From: Branchiostoma belcheri
Taxonomy: Eukaryota; Chordata; Leptocardii; Amphioxiformes; Branchiostomatidae
Direction of reading: 5' to 3'
Length of the DNA: 64,000 nucleotides
Assembly: GCF_001625305.1 (NCBI RefSeq)
Contig: NW_017803965.1
Coordinates: 196,246 to 260,245 of the forward strand
The translations under genes were made by a program, and so were the position numbers. How positions within the stretch are numbered: the first letter of the stretch is position 1; the number at the start of each line of letters is the position of its first letter. Below are positions 1 to 10,419 of this stretch, piece after piece. The notes beneath the pieces were generated by a model that saw only the letters and a list, made by a program, of their open reading frames with translations, was not told the origin of the DNA and searched no databases.

Positions 1-99
1 TAGTTACAGGAAGCGGAATTTCTTGTTTTTGTTTTTACAGGAACAGGCCAAAATCAATGCGCGCACGGACGTCATCCATAAAATTTACTTGGTGTGGCC
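1..99 (-). mobile_element. Right end of a Harbinger-type MITE (sub-family A), cut by window start
   Basis: The segment ends in CATCCATAAAATTTACTTGG followed by TGTGGCC, then TTA at 100-102. This matches the termini of complete copies at 20285-20769 and 43253-43707. The interior (GGAAGCGGAATTTCTTG, then AACAGGCCAAAATCAATGCG) also matches them. The left end lies outside the window. The family assignment rests on the 3-bp TTA/TAA flanks seen at the complete copies, typical of PIF/Harbinger; no transposase is present. Confidence 0.8.
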
Positions 100-102
100 T
101 TA

Positions 103-360
103 GTAGAATATTCATTGATCAGTGAGCGTTTTGAAAGGCAGCAAACACGTGCCTCCAAATTTTTGACGTCCACTGTATGTCTTGATCACGTACTAGTGAG
201 CTAGTCTCGCGAGAACACGAGACCACATTCTTGAAATTCAGGCCATATGCCTCATCAAAAACCCTGTCAATCAAGTATAACCCAATCTCCATCCTCTCAC
301 CTTGGAATCCAAACATACAAACCTAACGTAGATTAGCACCACCCGAAACTATACTTCCGT
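103..360 (-). repeat. Dispersed repeat related to 39740-40040
   Basis: On the minus strand this holds ACGGAAGTATAGTTTCGGGT, then GTTTGTATG, then GAGATTGGG with ACTTGATTGACAGGGTT. The same motifs in the same order occur at about 39855-39980 on the plus strand. The open frame across it (119-316) is therefore part of a repeat, not evidence for a gene. The repeat class is not recognised. Confidence 0.55.
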
Positions 361-2130
361 CCCAAAGGTAACAGGTTGATATATGTAATCTCTATACAAT
401 CTTCTCACACTACTGCCTCAAGACAATAATTTCTGAGGCAATATCATAGTTCACATTTTTGATTCGCCAATGTTTACAATACTACATTAATCCATACACA
501 ACCATGCTAAATGTAAAGCAACTTCATAAGTTTTCTCGAATAGCTTGTTGGGAACAGACTTGCACACATTCATGCCTTTTCAAACCTATGCTATAAAATA
601 GTCATGGATGTCTTTCATCTTATAAAGTACATTATCAAGTAAATCATATTGTAGTGGGAAGTATTGATTTGTATAAAACATATACATGGGGGAAATTCTT
701 CCTGTGACACCATCACCTCAAAACACACTCCCTTTGAACAGACTATAACGGACAGATTGGATTCTAGCCAATGAAACATTGCTCTTTGATCCAGTCCTCA
801 TGGGACCGCCAATCACAGCCATTGTTTCATGAGGCTCTCGTCTTGTGTGACAAAAGCCTGGTATGTGGTGTCTTTGGGGGCTGCTAAAGCGAGAAAAAGG
901 GGGCGGGGATCAAAGAAAAGACGGTGTAACGCTGCATTTCAAGTCAACACTTCTATCCCAAAAGTGACAGTTGAAAGATACCATGGTAATCAGTATACAG
1001 CAGACGACAAAACAGGTCAGATTGGGTTCAGGAACCACATGACGCCATTTTGTTTTCCCAATATGCACTGCTGTTTCCTCATATTGGTCCTAGAACACAT
1101 CGACCAAACGTATTGCGTCTGCGCGAGCCCTGATTTTTGACGGTTTTCGTTGGATTTTTGGTCAACGTTGCATCAGAATTTTGCCTGTTGCAGACGATAT
1201 CTTTTCCGACATAATATTTGGGAACAACAGACGGAGTGTTAACCTTATATGCGCGAATATATGACCTCATATGAGACGTTCTGCCGAAGTGCTATGCACA
1301 ATACATTACGGGTTTCGCGCAGATGCAGTACGTTCTGCCGCCGTACTGGGTCCTAGCAGGTATGATTTAGCAGTACGGCAGTAAGTCGGAAATTAGCCTT
1401 CCTTTTAGAAGTCTGGCGCCAGGATGCCAGGAGCAAAATGTCAGTAGATTGAACTAAGAGTCCCCGAGGGAAACTTAGAAAGCCTCGGGAATTAGACGTC
1501 GGTCTGATGGAGCACCGGCAGTCAACTTTCCTTTAACTCTTCTACGTGCCTTAGTTATTTCTACATTAACACGCGACCTTCTTTAAGACCTTGTCTCCAT
1601 TACTTGTACCAGAAGGGTGATGACTTCCCACAATGTGACGTAGAAGACTCAGGGAAATTGCAAAAGGAATGTTTAAGTGAGACCAAGATTGAATGTTGGA
1701 ATTACCTTATTCCCGAAAGTGTCGCCTACCTAGAAGACATTGTTGATGAGGTTTTAAAACTTTCAGTCTGGAATTCTCTGATGTATTTTTATACTAAATG
1801 TGAACATAAATCCTAGTTTCTTACATGCCATACGTAGCGACATAAATGACCTACGAAGACATCTTTAAAAGTTCAAACGTTAGTTTCTGACATTGATCCA
1901 CCCATAAAACTTTCTACTCCTATGGTATTCATCCAAATGTTTTTGAACTTCAGTGAATGTTTCTTGTTGCTCTTTTACCAAAAATCTTTATAAAAGCACC
2001 TCTAAAAAGTTAGACATGTAAAACCTCAATATCCCTTCCAGTATTTGTGTACGTTATGTATAGTCTGGATGGACATTAATCATATAGTATATAGGTCCTG
2101 TTTTTGCTCAGTTTCTTCTTCTTCTTCCGT
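361..2130. other. Unassigned sequence, no gene recognised
   Basis: Two open frames start with ATG here (829-1140, 103 codons; 1604-1816, 70 codons). Neither shows a domain, convincing splice sites or similarity to a family I know. A short inverted motif around TACTGCCG/CGGCAGTA recurs near 1330-1385. This is where further 3' exons of the minus-strand immunoglobulin gene could lie, but I found none. Confidence 0.4.
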
Positions 2131-2132
2131 TC

Positions 2133-2700
2133 CATCATCATCATCATCATTCATCCTCCATAATAGAGGTGGAGCATACAAAGTTAGCTCGCCAAAACTG
2201 TTTCTCATACATCACAGAGATGAGTTCATGTCCCTCCAAGCCAGTTTCAGTTTCAATAAGTTTCTTAAGCGTAGTGTTTGGGCGTCCAACTCTTCTCTTA
2301 CAGGTATCAGGGTTCCAGAGTAGAAGCCTACTGGCTGGTTCTTCACTATGTACTACATGACCGGCCAAGCTTAGTCGTCGACATTTGACTACTGTAGTTA
2401 CATTTGGTAACGAACCGTATAACTGTTCATTAGTAGTATGTTTCCACCATGGTGTATTGAAAACCACTCGCATCATCTTCGTGTATGTTCCGTTTAGTTT
2501 TCTAGAATGTGACATATTCATGACCCATGATTCTGACCCATACAAAAGAATTGTTTCAATACATGCCTTAAACACTTTGATCTTGGTTTGTTTTCTAATA
2601 GACGCTTTCCAAATCTTCCGTTCCAAACAAATAGAATCAATGGCCTGGACCAGAAGTCTGTCACTATGGTAACTGGTGTTGTTGCAGACACCATATGGTG
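2133..2700 (-). mobile_element. 5'-truncated non-LTR retrotransposon, RTE-like reverse transcriptase C-terminus
   Basis: A minus-strand frame (2147 to about 2640) reads KVFKACIETILLYGSESW, then LAGHVV and RRVGRPNTTLKKLIE. These are the thumb region and post-polymerase segment common in RTE-type and related LINEs; the catalytic palm motifs are absent. Just beyond the stop is an ATG trinucleotide run (plus-strand CATCATCATCATC, about 2137-2150), matching the simple-repeat 3' ends typical of RTE elements. The clade is inferred; the LINE nature is secure. The copy is old and 5'-truncated. Confidence 0.75.
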
Positions 2701-2903
2701 TTGGGTTACATTATGTAGCAGAACAGAGTTGGAGAGCCTGCTCACCATACGTAAGAATGTATTTGACTTTGAGTAAGAATAAACAGAGTGGTAGTTTATT
2801 GGGCTAGACCAGGTGAAGGTAAACATTATGCATTTGCTTTGCAAATATTACCTTTCTGCTTTTTTATATGATACGCCTGTGTATGTATCAACGAGTACAA
2901 TTA

Positions 2904-3325
2904 GGCCACACCGACTTAATTTTATGGATAACATCCGCGCGCGCATTGATTTTCGCCTGTTCCGCCAAAAAAAAAGATCACGTCCTCCGAGGCTCTAGGC
3001 CTTGGTAGTCCATGGTAGTTAGCGACAATACAGAGCCGTTGGTAACTATGGAGGATAGCACCCAGGCTACTGAAGCTACACGACTCAAGACCTCAGTACA
3101 TACGTACAATGCTGATTCATAAATTCCACAGAAAGCCAGCAAATGTACCGGCTTGTCGTATACGTCGCTATGTATTGCCGCGAATTCACAATACCTGCTT
3201 TGTATTCCTGTGGTTTATAAATTAGTAGCATTTTTATTTTTGGCCGGATTTTTTTTTATTCGCCCGCGCGCACTAGTTTAGGGGTCTTCAGAGGATGTCA
3301 TCCATAAGATTAAATCGGTGTGGGC
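2904..3325. mobile_element. Complete Harbinger-type MITE, 422 bp, flanked by TTA
   Basis: Begins GGCCACACCGACTTAATTTT and ends with the imperfect complement (AAATCGGTGTGGGC). TTA is at 2901-2903 and again at 3326-3328. Inner terminal sequence TGGATAACATCCGCGCGC is shared with the other MITEs, but the outer bases differ. It ends only 34 bp from the splice-donor end of the C2 immunoglobulin exon. Confidence 0.85.
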
Positions 3326-3359
3326 TTAGAGAAAACAACATGTATACAGAGGTACTTAC

Positions 3360-3656
3360 AGAGCACTTTTAGGGTGAGCGCCGACCGATGTTTACCAGTC
3401 ACGTGATCCACCACGCATGCGTAGTTCCCTGCTTCCTCCTTTGAAACATTACGGATGAGCAGGAATGGCGCGTTCATGTTCCCGTTGACGTACTTTCCGC
3501 TGTCCCGGTTGGGCGGCTGTATGCGGTCGCCATCTTTCTCCCAGTACAAAGCCTTGATGGGGGGTTTTGCGTCCTTGGTGGTGCACGACAGTGTGACGTT
3601 TTGCGACCATTCCACCACGTACGGGTTGGCAGGACCCACGGTTACTCTGGGTGGCA
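3360..3656 (-). CDS. Exon 3 of a HEPACAM/CEACAM-like adhesion gene: C2/I-type Ig domain
   Basis: This 297-nt internal exon encodes one complete extracellular Ig domain. Canonical features are Cys in the B strand (NVTLSC), Trp in the C strand (ALYWEKDG), and the F-strand motif EEAGNYAC. Two N-glycosylation sequons are visible (NVT, NVS). The 3' splice site is TTCACAG before the exon; the 5' splice site is CTCT|GTAAGTACC. Both flanking introns are phase 1, so the exon is exactly 99 codons, the usual one-exon-one-domain organisation of Ig genes. It follows the V exon at 10420-10773 and would extend it as NVM-VPPRVTVGP. The domain resembles the second domain of HEPACAM (VVENP-like end replaced here by VVDHVTGKHRSAL). 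Which family member it is cannot be settled without a search. The gene must continue, since no stop or membrane segment is present. Confidence 0.93.
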
Positions 3657-3731
3657 CTGTGAACATGGGGGGGGGGATATTAGACAATATCCGTAAATAC
3701 ATGTATTTTCATCATCATGATATTAACTTTA
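3657..3731 (-). other. Intron 2 end next to exon 3, with a G run opposite the pyrimidine tract
   Basis: The minus strand carries a pyrimidine tract (plus-strand ggggggggg at about 3667-3675) close to the CACAG acceptor, as expected of a 3' splice site. The rest of the 75 bp to the next MITE is unremarkable. Confidence 0.6.
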
Positions 3732-4119
3732 GGCCATGTTGATTTGATTATATGGATGACATCCGCGCGCGCATGAATTTTCGGCCGTTTCCACAAAAAA
3801 AAAGTTTTCAACCATACTGTAAATCGTACAAAACAGTTGCAAAGTGAGCAAAAATATACCGTAAGTTACAAAAAAAACCACAACAATGTCGTAGGATGCC
3901 AAAATCAAACGAAAAAACACGAAATTGTAAAGAAATGAATTCGAAGAGTACATTATTCGCCAAACCATATTCTGTGCCATTTGTTCAACCCTCATGACCA
4001 CGTACGTTTCATAATGAAAACAACTTTTTTTTTTTGCAAACCTTTTTTTTTATTCGCACGCGCGCATCAGTTTTGGGGTTCCCGGAGGATGTCATCCATA
4101 TAATCAAATCAACATGGCC
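3732..4119. mobile_element. Complete Harbinger-type MITE (sub-family C), 388 bp
   Basis: Ends are GGCCATGTTGATTTGATTAT and its complement ATAATCAAATCAACATGGCC, nearly perfect. TTA occurs at 3729-3731 and 4120-4122. The inner terminus continues with ATGGATGACATCCGCGCGCG. Close copies lie at 8933-9310, 9559-9958 and 16116-16489. The AT-rich interior codes for nothing. Confidence 0.9.
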
Positions 4120-4125
4120 TTATTG

Positions 4126-4330
4126 TGGAATCGTATGGCGTAACGGTAGACTGTTCGGCTCAGACACACTTATCGAAAAGAGCAGGGGACCTTCCCCAGT
4201 GTGAGTGGTTCAAACATTACAGTCCTATGGGGTAGTATTGAGGCCATCTGAGTTAGCGCCAAATGGCAGCCGCTACAGACACTTGCGGTTAAGCCCGAAA
4301 AAATTGCAAGTTCCGCAAAATTCAGCCCTT
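4126..4330 (+). repeat. Degenerate tRNA-derived SINE remnant
   Basis: The head TATGGCGTAACGGTAGACTG with TTCGGCTCAGA matches the polymerase III A-box region of the SINEs at 17753, 37131 and 51034. The following GTCGAAAAGAGC-like block with GGGACCTTCCCC resembles the body of the SINE at 17090. No intact B box remains. Confidence 0.4.
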
Positions 4331-4561
4331 GGCTGCGAAGAAAGAGTAGCATGCCTTAATAATAAATACTAAAATACTAATTTATTGCTCGACAATTGTA
4401 CATGGTAGAGTGTGCGGCAGTAAGACAAGAGTATTACAAAACTAAACTATCCTACAATATATATTATCCTTTACAAAAACTATAATGTATAATACAAGGA
4501 AGTTCCTTTCGTAATAGGCCTACTACTCAACTGCGCACAAACCACTAATTCAGTAATTGTA

Positions 4562-5090
4562 AAGCCCCTGTCACATACTCAAAACCAAAATATTTTGAAA
4601 TAATTTGCTGTTTTTAACTGTTTTAATACTTGCTTGTAATATTTAAGTCAATCGTATTTAAACACTTATGTAATGCGGCAGATCAATTCAGGGTCCAATG
4701 GGGACCCTGCTACTCTGTATCGTACGGTCAGAATGAAATAAACCACTATATAATATAATTCCTAGTACCACCAAACAACCAAGGTTGTCTGAATTTCGGG
4801 AGCCAAATGACCAGATTTATCGAATCGAATGTGAGTTAAATATGAGTCACATTTGACTGCCCAAAACGCTCCGACCACTGCTGACCTACATATACTCCCA
4901 ACCACCAGCCAACCGCGCCCCTGAATGTTTAAAACATTTTGAAACGTTCGCCCGGCGCAGTCTATCAATAGCCGACCTCAGCGAACACCAGCCAACCACA
5001 GCCGACCTTGCTCCCGATCTACTCCCAACCATGGTTGGGGGAAGTTCGGCAATGATTCGGTTATGTGTCAAAAACCTGGTAGAATTCCGT
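4562..5090 (+). mobile_element. Inverted-repeat MITE (family D) with a nested LINE-tail-like insertion
   Basis: It is colinear, in opposite orientation, with 47234-47580. Shared blocks include AAGCCCCTGTCACA at the left edge, CCAAGGTTG...CGGGAGC, TCACATTTGACTGCC, CCACCAGCCAACC and the GCCGACC...GAACACCAGCC series. About 4590-4765 has no counterpart in the other copy. That insert contains a GGGTCCAATGGGGACCC hairpin and AATGAAATAAACC, resembling a LINE 3' end. The superfamily is not assigned. Confidence 0.55.
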
Positions 5091-6419
5091 TTTAAATTCA
5101 GACAGACGCTTAAAATAAAGACCGGTACCTTTGAAAGCGGGACACGGGTTCAGTAGACTCAGGGAAACAAGCAAAAGTACTCTTCGGGACACCATACTCG
5201 CTGTCTCCGTCGATCAGAACACCGTTACATGCTTGAAAAACAAGTTCCCTAGACCCTCCATGGAGCGCACACTGGACAGGAATGGTTGGGGCTGGTGCCG
5301 AGATCCTACCAACCAACCCGGGGCAATCGTGACAGGGATTACCCAAAGACAATCAGGTTTGCATCGGGGGTCAATCAAGCGAGGACTCTAATAGTGCATG
5401 CGATTTTGCCTCATTAAGGTTCCAGGGCAAACATCCGCTGTATGCAGGCCCGTATTGCATCTGCAATTATGATTAATTATAGAAACTTCAAACATGAAAC
5501 CTTCATACGCTTCCTGAATGGTGATTCATTGGTCTGTAGATGACCAGAATACGCTGACATGTGATACTCCGCTATTTTTTTCCGTTTTCTTGGAGGAAAT
5601 TTGACGCGTTCTCTGCCATAAAGCGGATGATGGGGATGAATAGGGATTGACGTTTTTGTTGAAAGCGTCCCTGTGGTACAAGCACTGATTCAATTGTTCC
5701 TACTCGCTGTAGCCATGGGCTTGATCATCAGACGTAATAAAATTAACGCGGGGTTTTATGTTTCCCCCGCCGCCTCTGAGGACACACTCGGGCGCTGTAA
5801 TCATCTTAGCTTGTCTTTGCTGAAGGTTTGCGTTCTTGTCGATTGAATTACGACCAGGCAACAGTGACAGCTCTCTCCGTGTTGACAACTCAAATAGGAA
5901 GACGTATGAAAATGGAAATTATGCTTATTATGTGATTTCCTGCGAGATTTGGGAACCTTATCATGTTTTTGCTCTTTCTCTCCATCCAAATGTAACTCAT
6001 GCAAGGAAATGTCATTTGCTGAAGACGTTTTGGGAAGTAGTCCATTTTGTTCTTGCGTTCTTCCTCACATATAGCTTCCTATAATCGAGAAGCTTATCTG
6101 TAAGCTCTTTGCTCTAATCAACACTTTGTTAACCCGTATGCATGCACCCCGTCGCCCGTTGCAATCGAATTCTTTTGGGACGTTCAGCTCAGTGATTGCC
6201 TATCTTCAAATTAGTATCTACTGTCCGAAACGACTGGCCATCTCCTGTGCCCATCTCCACTGTACTAATTGGGATTAACAAAATAAGCAATCGGAAACTG
6301 CATTCAGAAATGGGTACCTTAAATGGATTACTATTTGGTACCTACGCATGTAACTGTCTTTTCTTATTGAAAGCTACCAGTTAGAAGTCGAAAACCCTGC
6401 CCAACTTTTGCAAACGAAC
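5091..6419. other. Unassigned intronic sequence
   Basis: Several open frames of 60-90 codons exist (for example 5131-5391 and 5836-6084), without domains or splice-site context. I see no repeat shared with the rest of the window. Confidence 0.4.
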
Positions 6420-6600
6420 TTGCTTACGTCACGTATTAGTAAACTCTCGTGTGAATATGGTTACGTGTCCGTAACTCTCGCGAGATTACGTTTTGAAGTG
6501 GTTGGTCATTCATTATCCTGATGAAGGTGACAGTTGTCGTTGAAAATTTATCTCTTTGTAACTTTTGGTAAGAATAAAGTTCAACAGTTCTCTAGAACTT
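6420..6600 (+). repeat. Dispersed repeat family G, single arm
   Basis: Contains CACGTGTCCGTAACTCTCGCG-like sequence, TCCTGATGAAGGTGACAGTT, GTTGAAAATTT and AATAAAGTTCAACA in that order. The same order is found at 44620-44840, 49722-49930 and 49930-50095, and the terminal part at 59345-59430. It may be a Penelope-like or other retroelement terminus; that is a guess. Confidence 0.55.
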
Positions 6601-7159
6601 CAGTACTTGTTCCTAGACTTTTGCGCTGATACGTTAGCTATTGCACACTGTTAAGAGATTGACAGGTAGATGCCTTTAATTTCGTAAGCGTTTTTTCGTG
6701 TATCAGAGAATCCGTTGACTCCCTAAGGGCAAGGTAGTCATAATCATCGCTCATGTAATTTTCATTATGTTCGCAGATGTATTAAATCATGACGAGTGTG
6801 TTAAGCAATGGCGATGTTGAGGAATTCATTCAGATTTGTTATGTTCATAACTTCCCACTTCGTTGCGTCAGAAGTCGAATGAAAAATCAAACGGGGAAAC
6901 TTTGCAATTTGTCATCTTCGAACCATCAAAGCCATCCGGCGGCAAAACAAAGATACTCTGAAGGAGGAAATCTGTCTGACATTGACATTTATTGCCATTT
7001 TTTAGAACATTTCCGTCATCATTTTATACTTGAAGCGATTGAGATACTATCCCAAAAACAAGCTACGAGAGAAGTTCGTTAATTTTGGTACCTATACAAT
7101 AAATAGCTAGCTAGAAACATCCGACGATACGAAGCAATCGTTTTCTTAGCCTGGGTGCC
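6601..7159. other. Unassigned intronic sequence with a 97-codon open frame
   Basis: The frame 6789-7082 begins with ATG and is preceded by a TTCGCAG acceptor-like motif, but ends in a stop with no donor. It has no recognisable domain. I do not call it a gene. Confidence 0.35.
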
Positions 7160-7297
7160 GTTCCAAATTTAAATCGGATGGCACCTAGGAACCGTTTTCT
7201 GTCAGTGACATCGCATTTTTGCCTTACAGATATCAGTTTGCTATGGAATACGGTTGATTCAACCTACTACATAAGAATATGACCAAAAAATTGACTT
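7160..7297 (+). repeat. Diverged dispersed repeat shared with 14640-14815
   Basis: A TCAGTGACATCGCATTTTT block here is followed after about 100 bp by GAAAATCCAGT and TTACTGCC-TTGAAATCGCTTTGG. The same order with substitutions occurs near 14680-14800. The downstream part of this repeat was then tandemly amplified (next entry). Confidence 0.45.
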
Positions 7298-7767
7298 CGA
7301 AAATCCAGTATTACTGCCTTGAAATCGCTTTGGGTGCATTTGAAGGCATTCTTGACGAAAAAAAGATTTTCTCTACTCAAAGCAAGCAGCTACACAAGTT
7401 CATGTCTGAATAGATATAGGGCAATATCCACGTCGTTATGTCAGTATACCTGAGAAAATCCAGATTAACTGCCTTGAAATCGCTTTGGGTGCCTTTGAAG
7501 GCATTCTTGACGAAAAAAAAATTCTCTACTCAAAGCAAGCAGCTACACAAGTTCATGTCTGAATAGATATAGGGTACTAGTAATATCCACGTCGTTATGT
7601 CAGTATACCTGAGAAAATCCAGATTAACTGCCTTGAAATCGCTTTGGGTGCCTTTGAAGGCATTCTTGACGAAAAAAAAATTCTCTACTCAAAGCAAGCA
7701 GCTACACAAGTTCATGTCTGAATAGATATAGGGCAATATCCACGTCGTTATGTCAGTATACCTGAGT
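7298..7767 (+). repeat. Tandem repeat, three copies of about 157 bp
   Basis: Units start with GAAAATCCAG at about 7298, 7454 and 7613. Each carries CTTGAAATCGCTTTGGGTGC, an A7-9 run, AAGCAAGCAGCTACACAAG and a conserved end TATGTCAGTATACCTGAG. Units 2 and 3 are nearly identical, and unit 1 is more diverged. Confidence 0.92.
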
Positions 7768-8502
7768 CATAGCCAACATTACCGTGGCTCCCGTAAATGT
7801 TTTACCGCTCTGCACCCCTGTGCTGCTTAATACGTTGAGCGATTGGAGGTCACACACACACCTCCTTAACCTTCAAGGTGAGGAATGTCTTCTCTTTATT
7901 CTGTCGTCTTCTCGGCCGTTTTGGCCACGCCCAAGTCATTCCGGAAGACTGCAATTTCCCTATCATCGTTCCTCACGGGTAAAGTGGCGAAATTTCATTA
8001 AAATGATAAAGGGAAATTACCTAATGAAATTGCGTCGTTGTGAGACACGGAAGCTGTCGTATTTCCTCTCGAGCATAGAGACAATTCCCCCAAGGGTGTA
8101 AAAAGGATAGACTTCTTTATTTCAATAACGACATAGGCTTAATAAATATGAATGTTTTAAAGATAGTTAGCTTCGTTGTCGAATTGCGCAGTTACACGTG
8201 AAAGAATTCTATGCATAGCCAAGCTCTATTATATATACCAACCGACACGACGTCGTTTTTGTCAAGTTGCTGACTACGTGATATGTTTTGTACAGCATTA
8301 GCGTTTCAGACAGTTGGTGCCAGATCATGTCTGGTCTCGAAGATGCTCCATTACACCGTCTAGAACTTCCTCTCTCTAATGAACAAAGTCACGATAAGCG
8401 CACAGGCTTTTGTAAAACATAATTGCCACAAGTGTTATTGAATAAGTCATGCACTTATTAATATTCAAGCCCTCTTTGATGGATGCTTAGTTTAGGTAGT
8501 AA
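7768..8502. other. Unassigned intronic sequence
   Basis: One 105-codon open frame (7784-8101) shows no domain. No shared repeat was seen. Confidence 0.4.
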
Positions 8503-8929
8503 GGCCACAGCATGTAATTTTTGGATGCCATCAGCGTGCAACTTTTTGCCTGATTTTGAATTAAAAAAAAAAAAACAGGAAATTTTGTTGCCCTCTGACA
8601 GTGGTTAACATGCTGAAAATGGGCAAAGATGTCTGTTGCCATGCCGGATGGCAGATGAATATGAAGAGACAAAACTCTGATTTATTGTTTTATCTTTTAT
8701 TTGTACTTTGATGCTTTTGAAGAAATCATTTCAAATTGACACATGGATGCTGTTATAGTTGGCAGTCAACATATGTATCATTTCTTGCTTAACAAGGATT
8801 ATAATGTCAAAATTTGGAAATATAGGAACCTTCTTTTTTCGCCCCCCCCCCCCTTGTTTTTTTTCGCCCTATCGCATTAGATTTGGCGTCTGCGGAGGAT
8901 GTCATCCATAAAATTTACTTACTGTGGCC
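8503..8929. mobile_element. Harbinger-type MITE (sub-family B), 427 bp
   Basis: Begins GGCCACAGCATGTAATTTTT and ends AAATTTACTTACTGTGGCC. TAA occurs at 8500-8502 and 8930-8932. The internal GTTGCCCTCTGACAGTGGT block is shared with 11394-11811 and 35594-36094. The right TAA is immediately followed by the next MITE. Confidence 0.87.
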
Positions 8930-8932
8930 TAA

Positions 8933-9310
8933 GGCCATGTTGATTTGATTATATGGATGACATCCGCGCGCGCATGAATTTTCGGCCGTTTCCAAAAAAA
9001 GACTTTTTAACCATACTGTAAATCGTACAAAACATTTGCAAAATCAGCAAAAATATACCATAAGTTACAAAAAAGATAATAAAAACTATACGAATGTCGT
9101 AGAATGCCAAAATCAAACGAAAAAAAGACGAAATTGTAAAGAAATGAACTTGAAGACTAGATTATTCGCCAAACCATATTCTGTGCCATTTGCTTAACCC
9201 TCATGACCACGTAGATTTCATAATGAAAAGAACTTTTTTTTTATTCGCACGCGCGCATCAGTTTTGGGGCTCCCAGAGGATGTCATCCATATAATCAAAT
9301 CAACATGGCC
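8933..9310 (+). mobile_element. Harbinger-type MITE (sub-family C), 378 bp
   Basis: Ends GGCCATGTTGATTTGATTAT and complement; TAA before (8930-8932, shared with the preceding MITE) and after (9311-9313). The interior matches 3732-4119 closely. Confidence 0.9.
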
Positions 9311-9558
9311 TAACGCATCCTTTACAAAAATCCCTTTGAGACTTTCTTCGTGAGTGATTCAGTTACCAACCTTGAATTGGCGAAATGTGTTACCATATGG
9401 TAATGTAAGATGATGCATTGAGCAATTTTCCACAAATATTATCTCGGTAACCTTTTCATGTCGTACATATCCAAACAAGCATTATTAATTATGTTTTAAA
9501 AGTACAACTTTTGTTCCAACACAAAAAGGTAAATGTTGAAACACAAGTCTCTAAGTAA

Positions 9559-9958
9559 GGCCATGTTGATTTGATTATATGGATGACATCCTCCGGGAGC
9601 CCCAAAACTGACGCGCGCGTGCGAATAAAAAAAAAGTTTTGCAAAAAAAAAGTTCTTTTCATTATGAAATCTAGCTACGTGGTCATGAGGGTTGAGCAAA
9701 TGGCACAGAATATCGTTTGGCGAATAATCTAGTCTTCAAGTTCATTTCTTTACAATTTCGTCTTTTTTCGTTTGATTTTGGCATTCTACGACATTGGTAT
9801 ATTTTTTATTATTTTTTTTTTGTAACTTATGGTATATTTTTGCTCATTTTGCAACGTTTTTGTACGATTTACAGTATGGTTGAAAACTTTTTTTTTTGGA
9901 AACGGCCGAAACTTCATGCGCGCGCGGATGTCATCCATATAATCAAATCAACATGGCC
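9559..9958 (-). mobile_element. Harbinger-type MITE (sub-family C), 400 bp, inverted relative to 8933-9310
   Basis: Same termini as the copy at 8933-9310, but the interior is in the opposite orientation (GTACGATTTACAGTATGG near the right end). TAA at 9556-9558 and 9959-9961. Together the two copies make a large imperfect palindrome with a spacer of about 250 bp. Confidence 0.9.
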
Positions 9959-10089
9959 TAATAATTATGTCCATATTTGAAGCATTAATGATTATCTTTA
10001 TCTTATATTGTTTTGTTTTGTGTTTTTTTTTCTTTTTTTTTCTTTTGTCTTGTTTAAGGTAGCCGTCCATGCGATTTCTAACTGTCAAC

Positions 10090-10360
10090 CTTTTTTTAAC
10101 AAGTTTGAACTTCAATTTTCGACCAAAAAATTGGACTTACCCAACTTTTTACTGTACAACTCCAACCTTTGTCAAGGAATGAACAATCCACCGCTTCCGT
10201 GACGTCACGTAGATAACACACGTGACTCCGTGAGCATCAGATCATAGGTTTCAGAAAGTCTGTGGCGCCCCCCGTCTCTGTTGAGGGATGGTTGTCATGC
10301 CCTGATGTAGATGGCCTCTTTATCCCCTCATTGTTTCATAATGACTTCTAAGTGTCAGCC
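10090..10360 (+). repeat. Dispersed repeat shared with 41396-41660
   Basis: AAGTTTGAACT, TTTGTCAAGGAATG, CAATCCACCGCTTCCGTGAC, GTCTGTGGCGCCCCCCGTCTC and TTGAGGGATGGTTG recur in the same order at 41396-41660. The last part also occurs, more diverged, at 45110-45215. Several CACGTG/TGACGTCA-like motifs lie inside. The class is unknown. Confidence 0.75.
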
Positions 10361-10419
10361 TTTTGCTTGCAGAATTTCCTTCTCATACTTTCAAGTAATT
10401 ATGACTATTATGTACTTAC

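Noticed and set aside
1604-1816. 70-codon plus-strand frame
   Set aside because: No family recognised, no splice signals, and wrong strand for the known gene.
6789-7082. 97-codon open frame with an acceptor-like TTCGCAG upstream
   Set aside because: No domain, no donor, and only one weak splice signal. It lies inside intron 2 on the opposite strand to the gene.
10008-10202. Open frame through a poly-T stretch
   Set aside because: Low-complexity T-rich sequence encoding phenylalanine runs; it overlaps a dispersed repeat.
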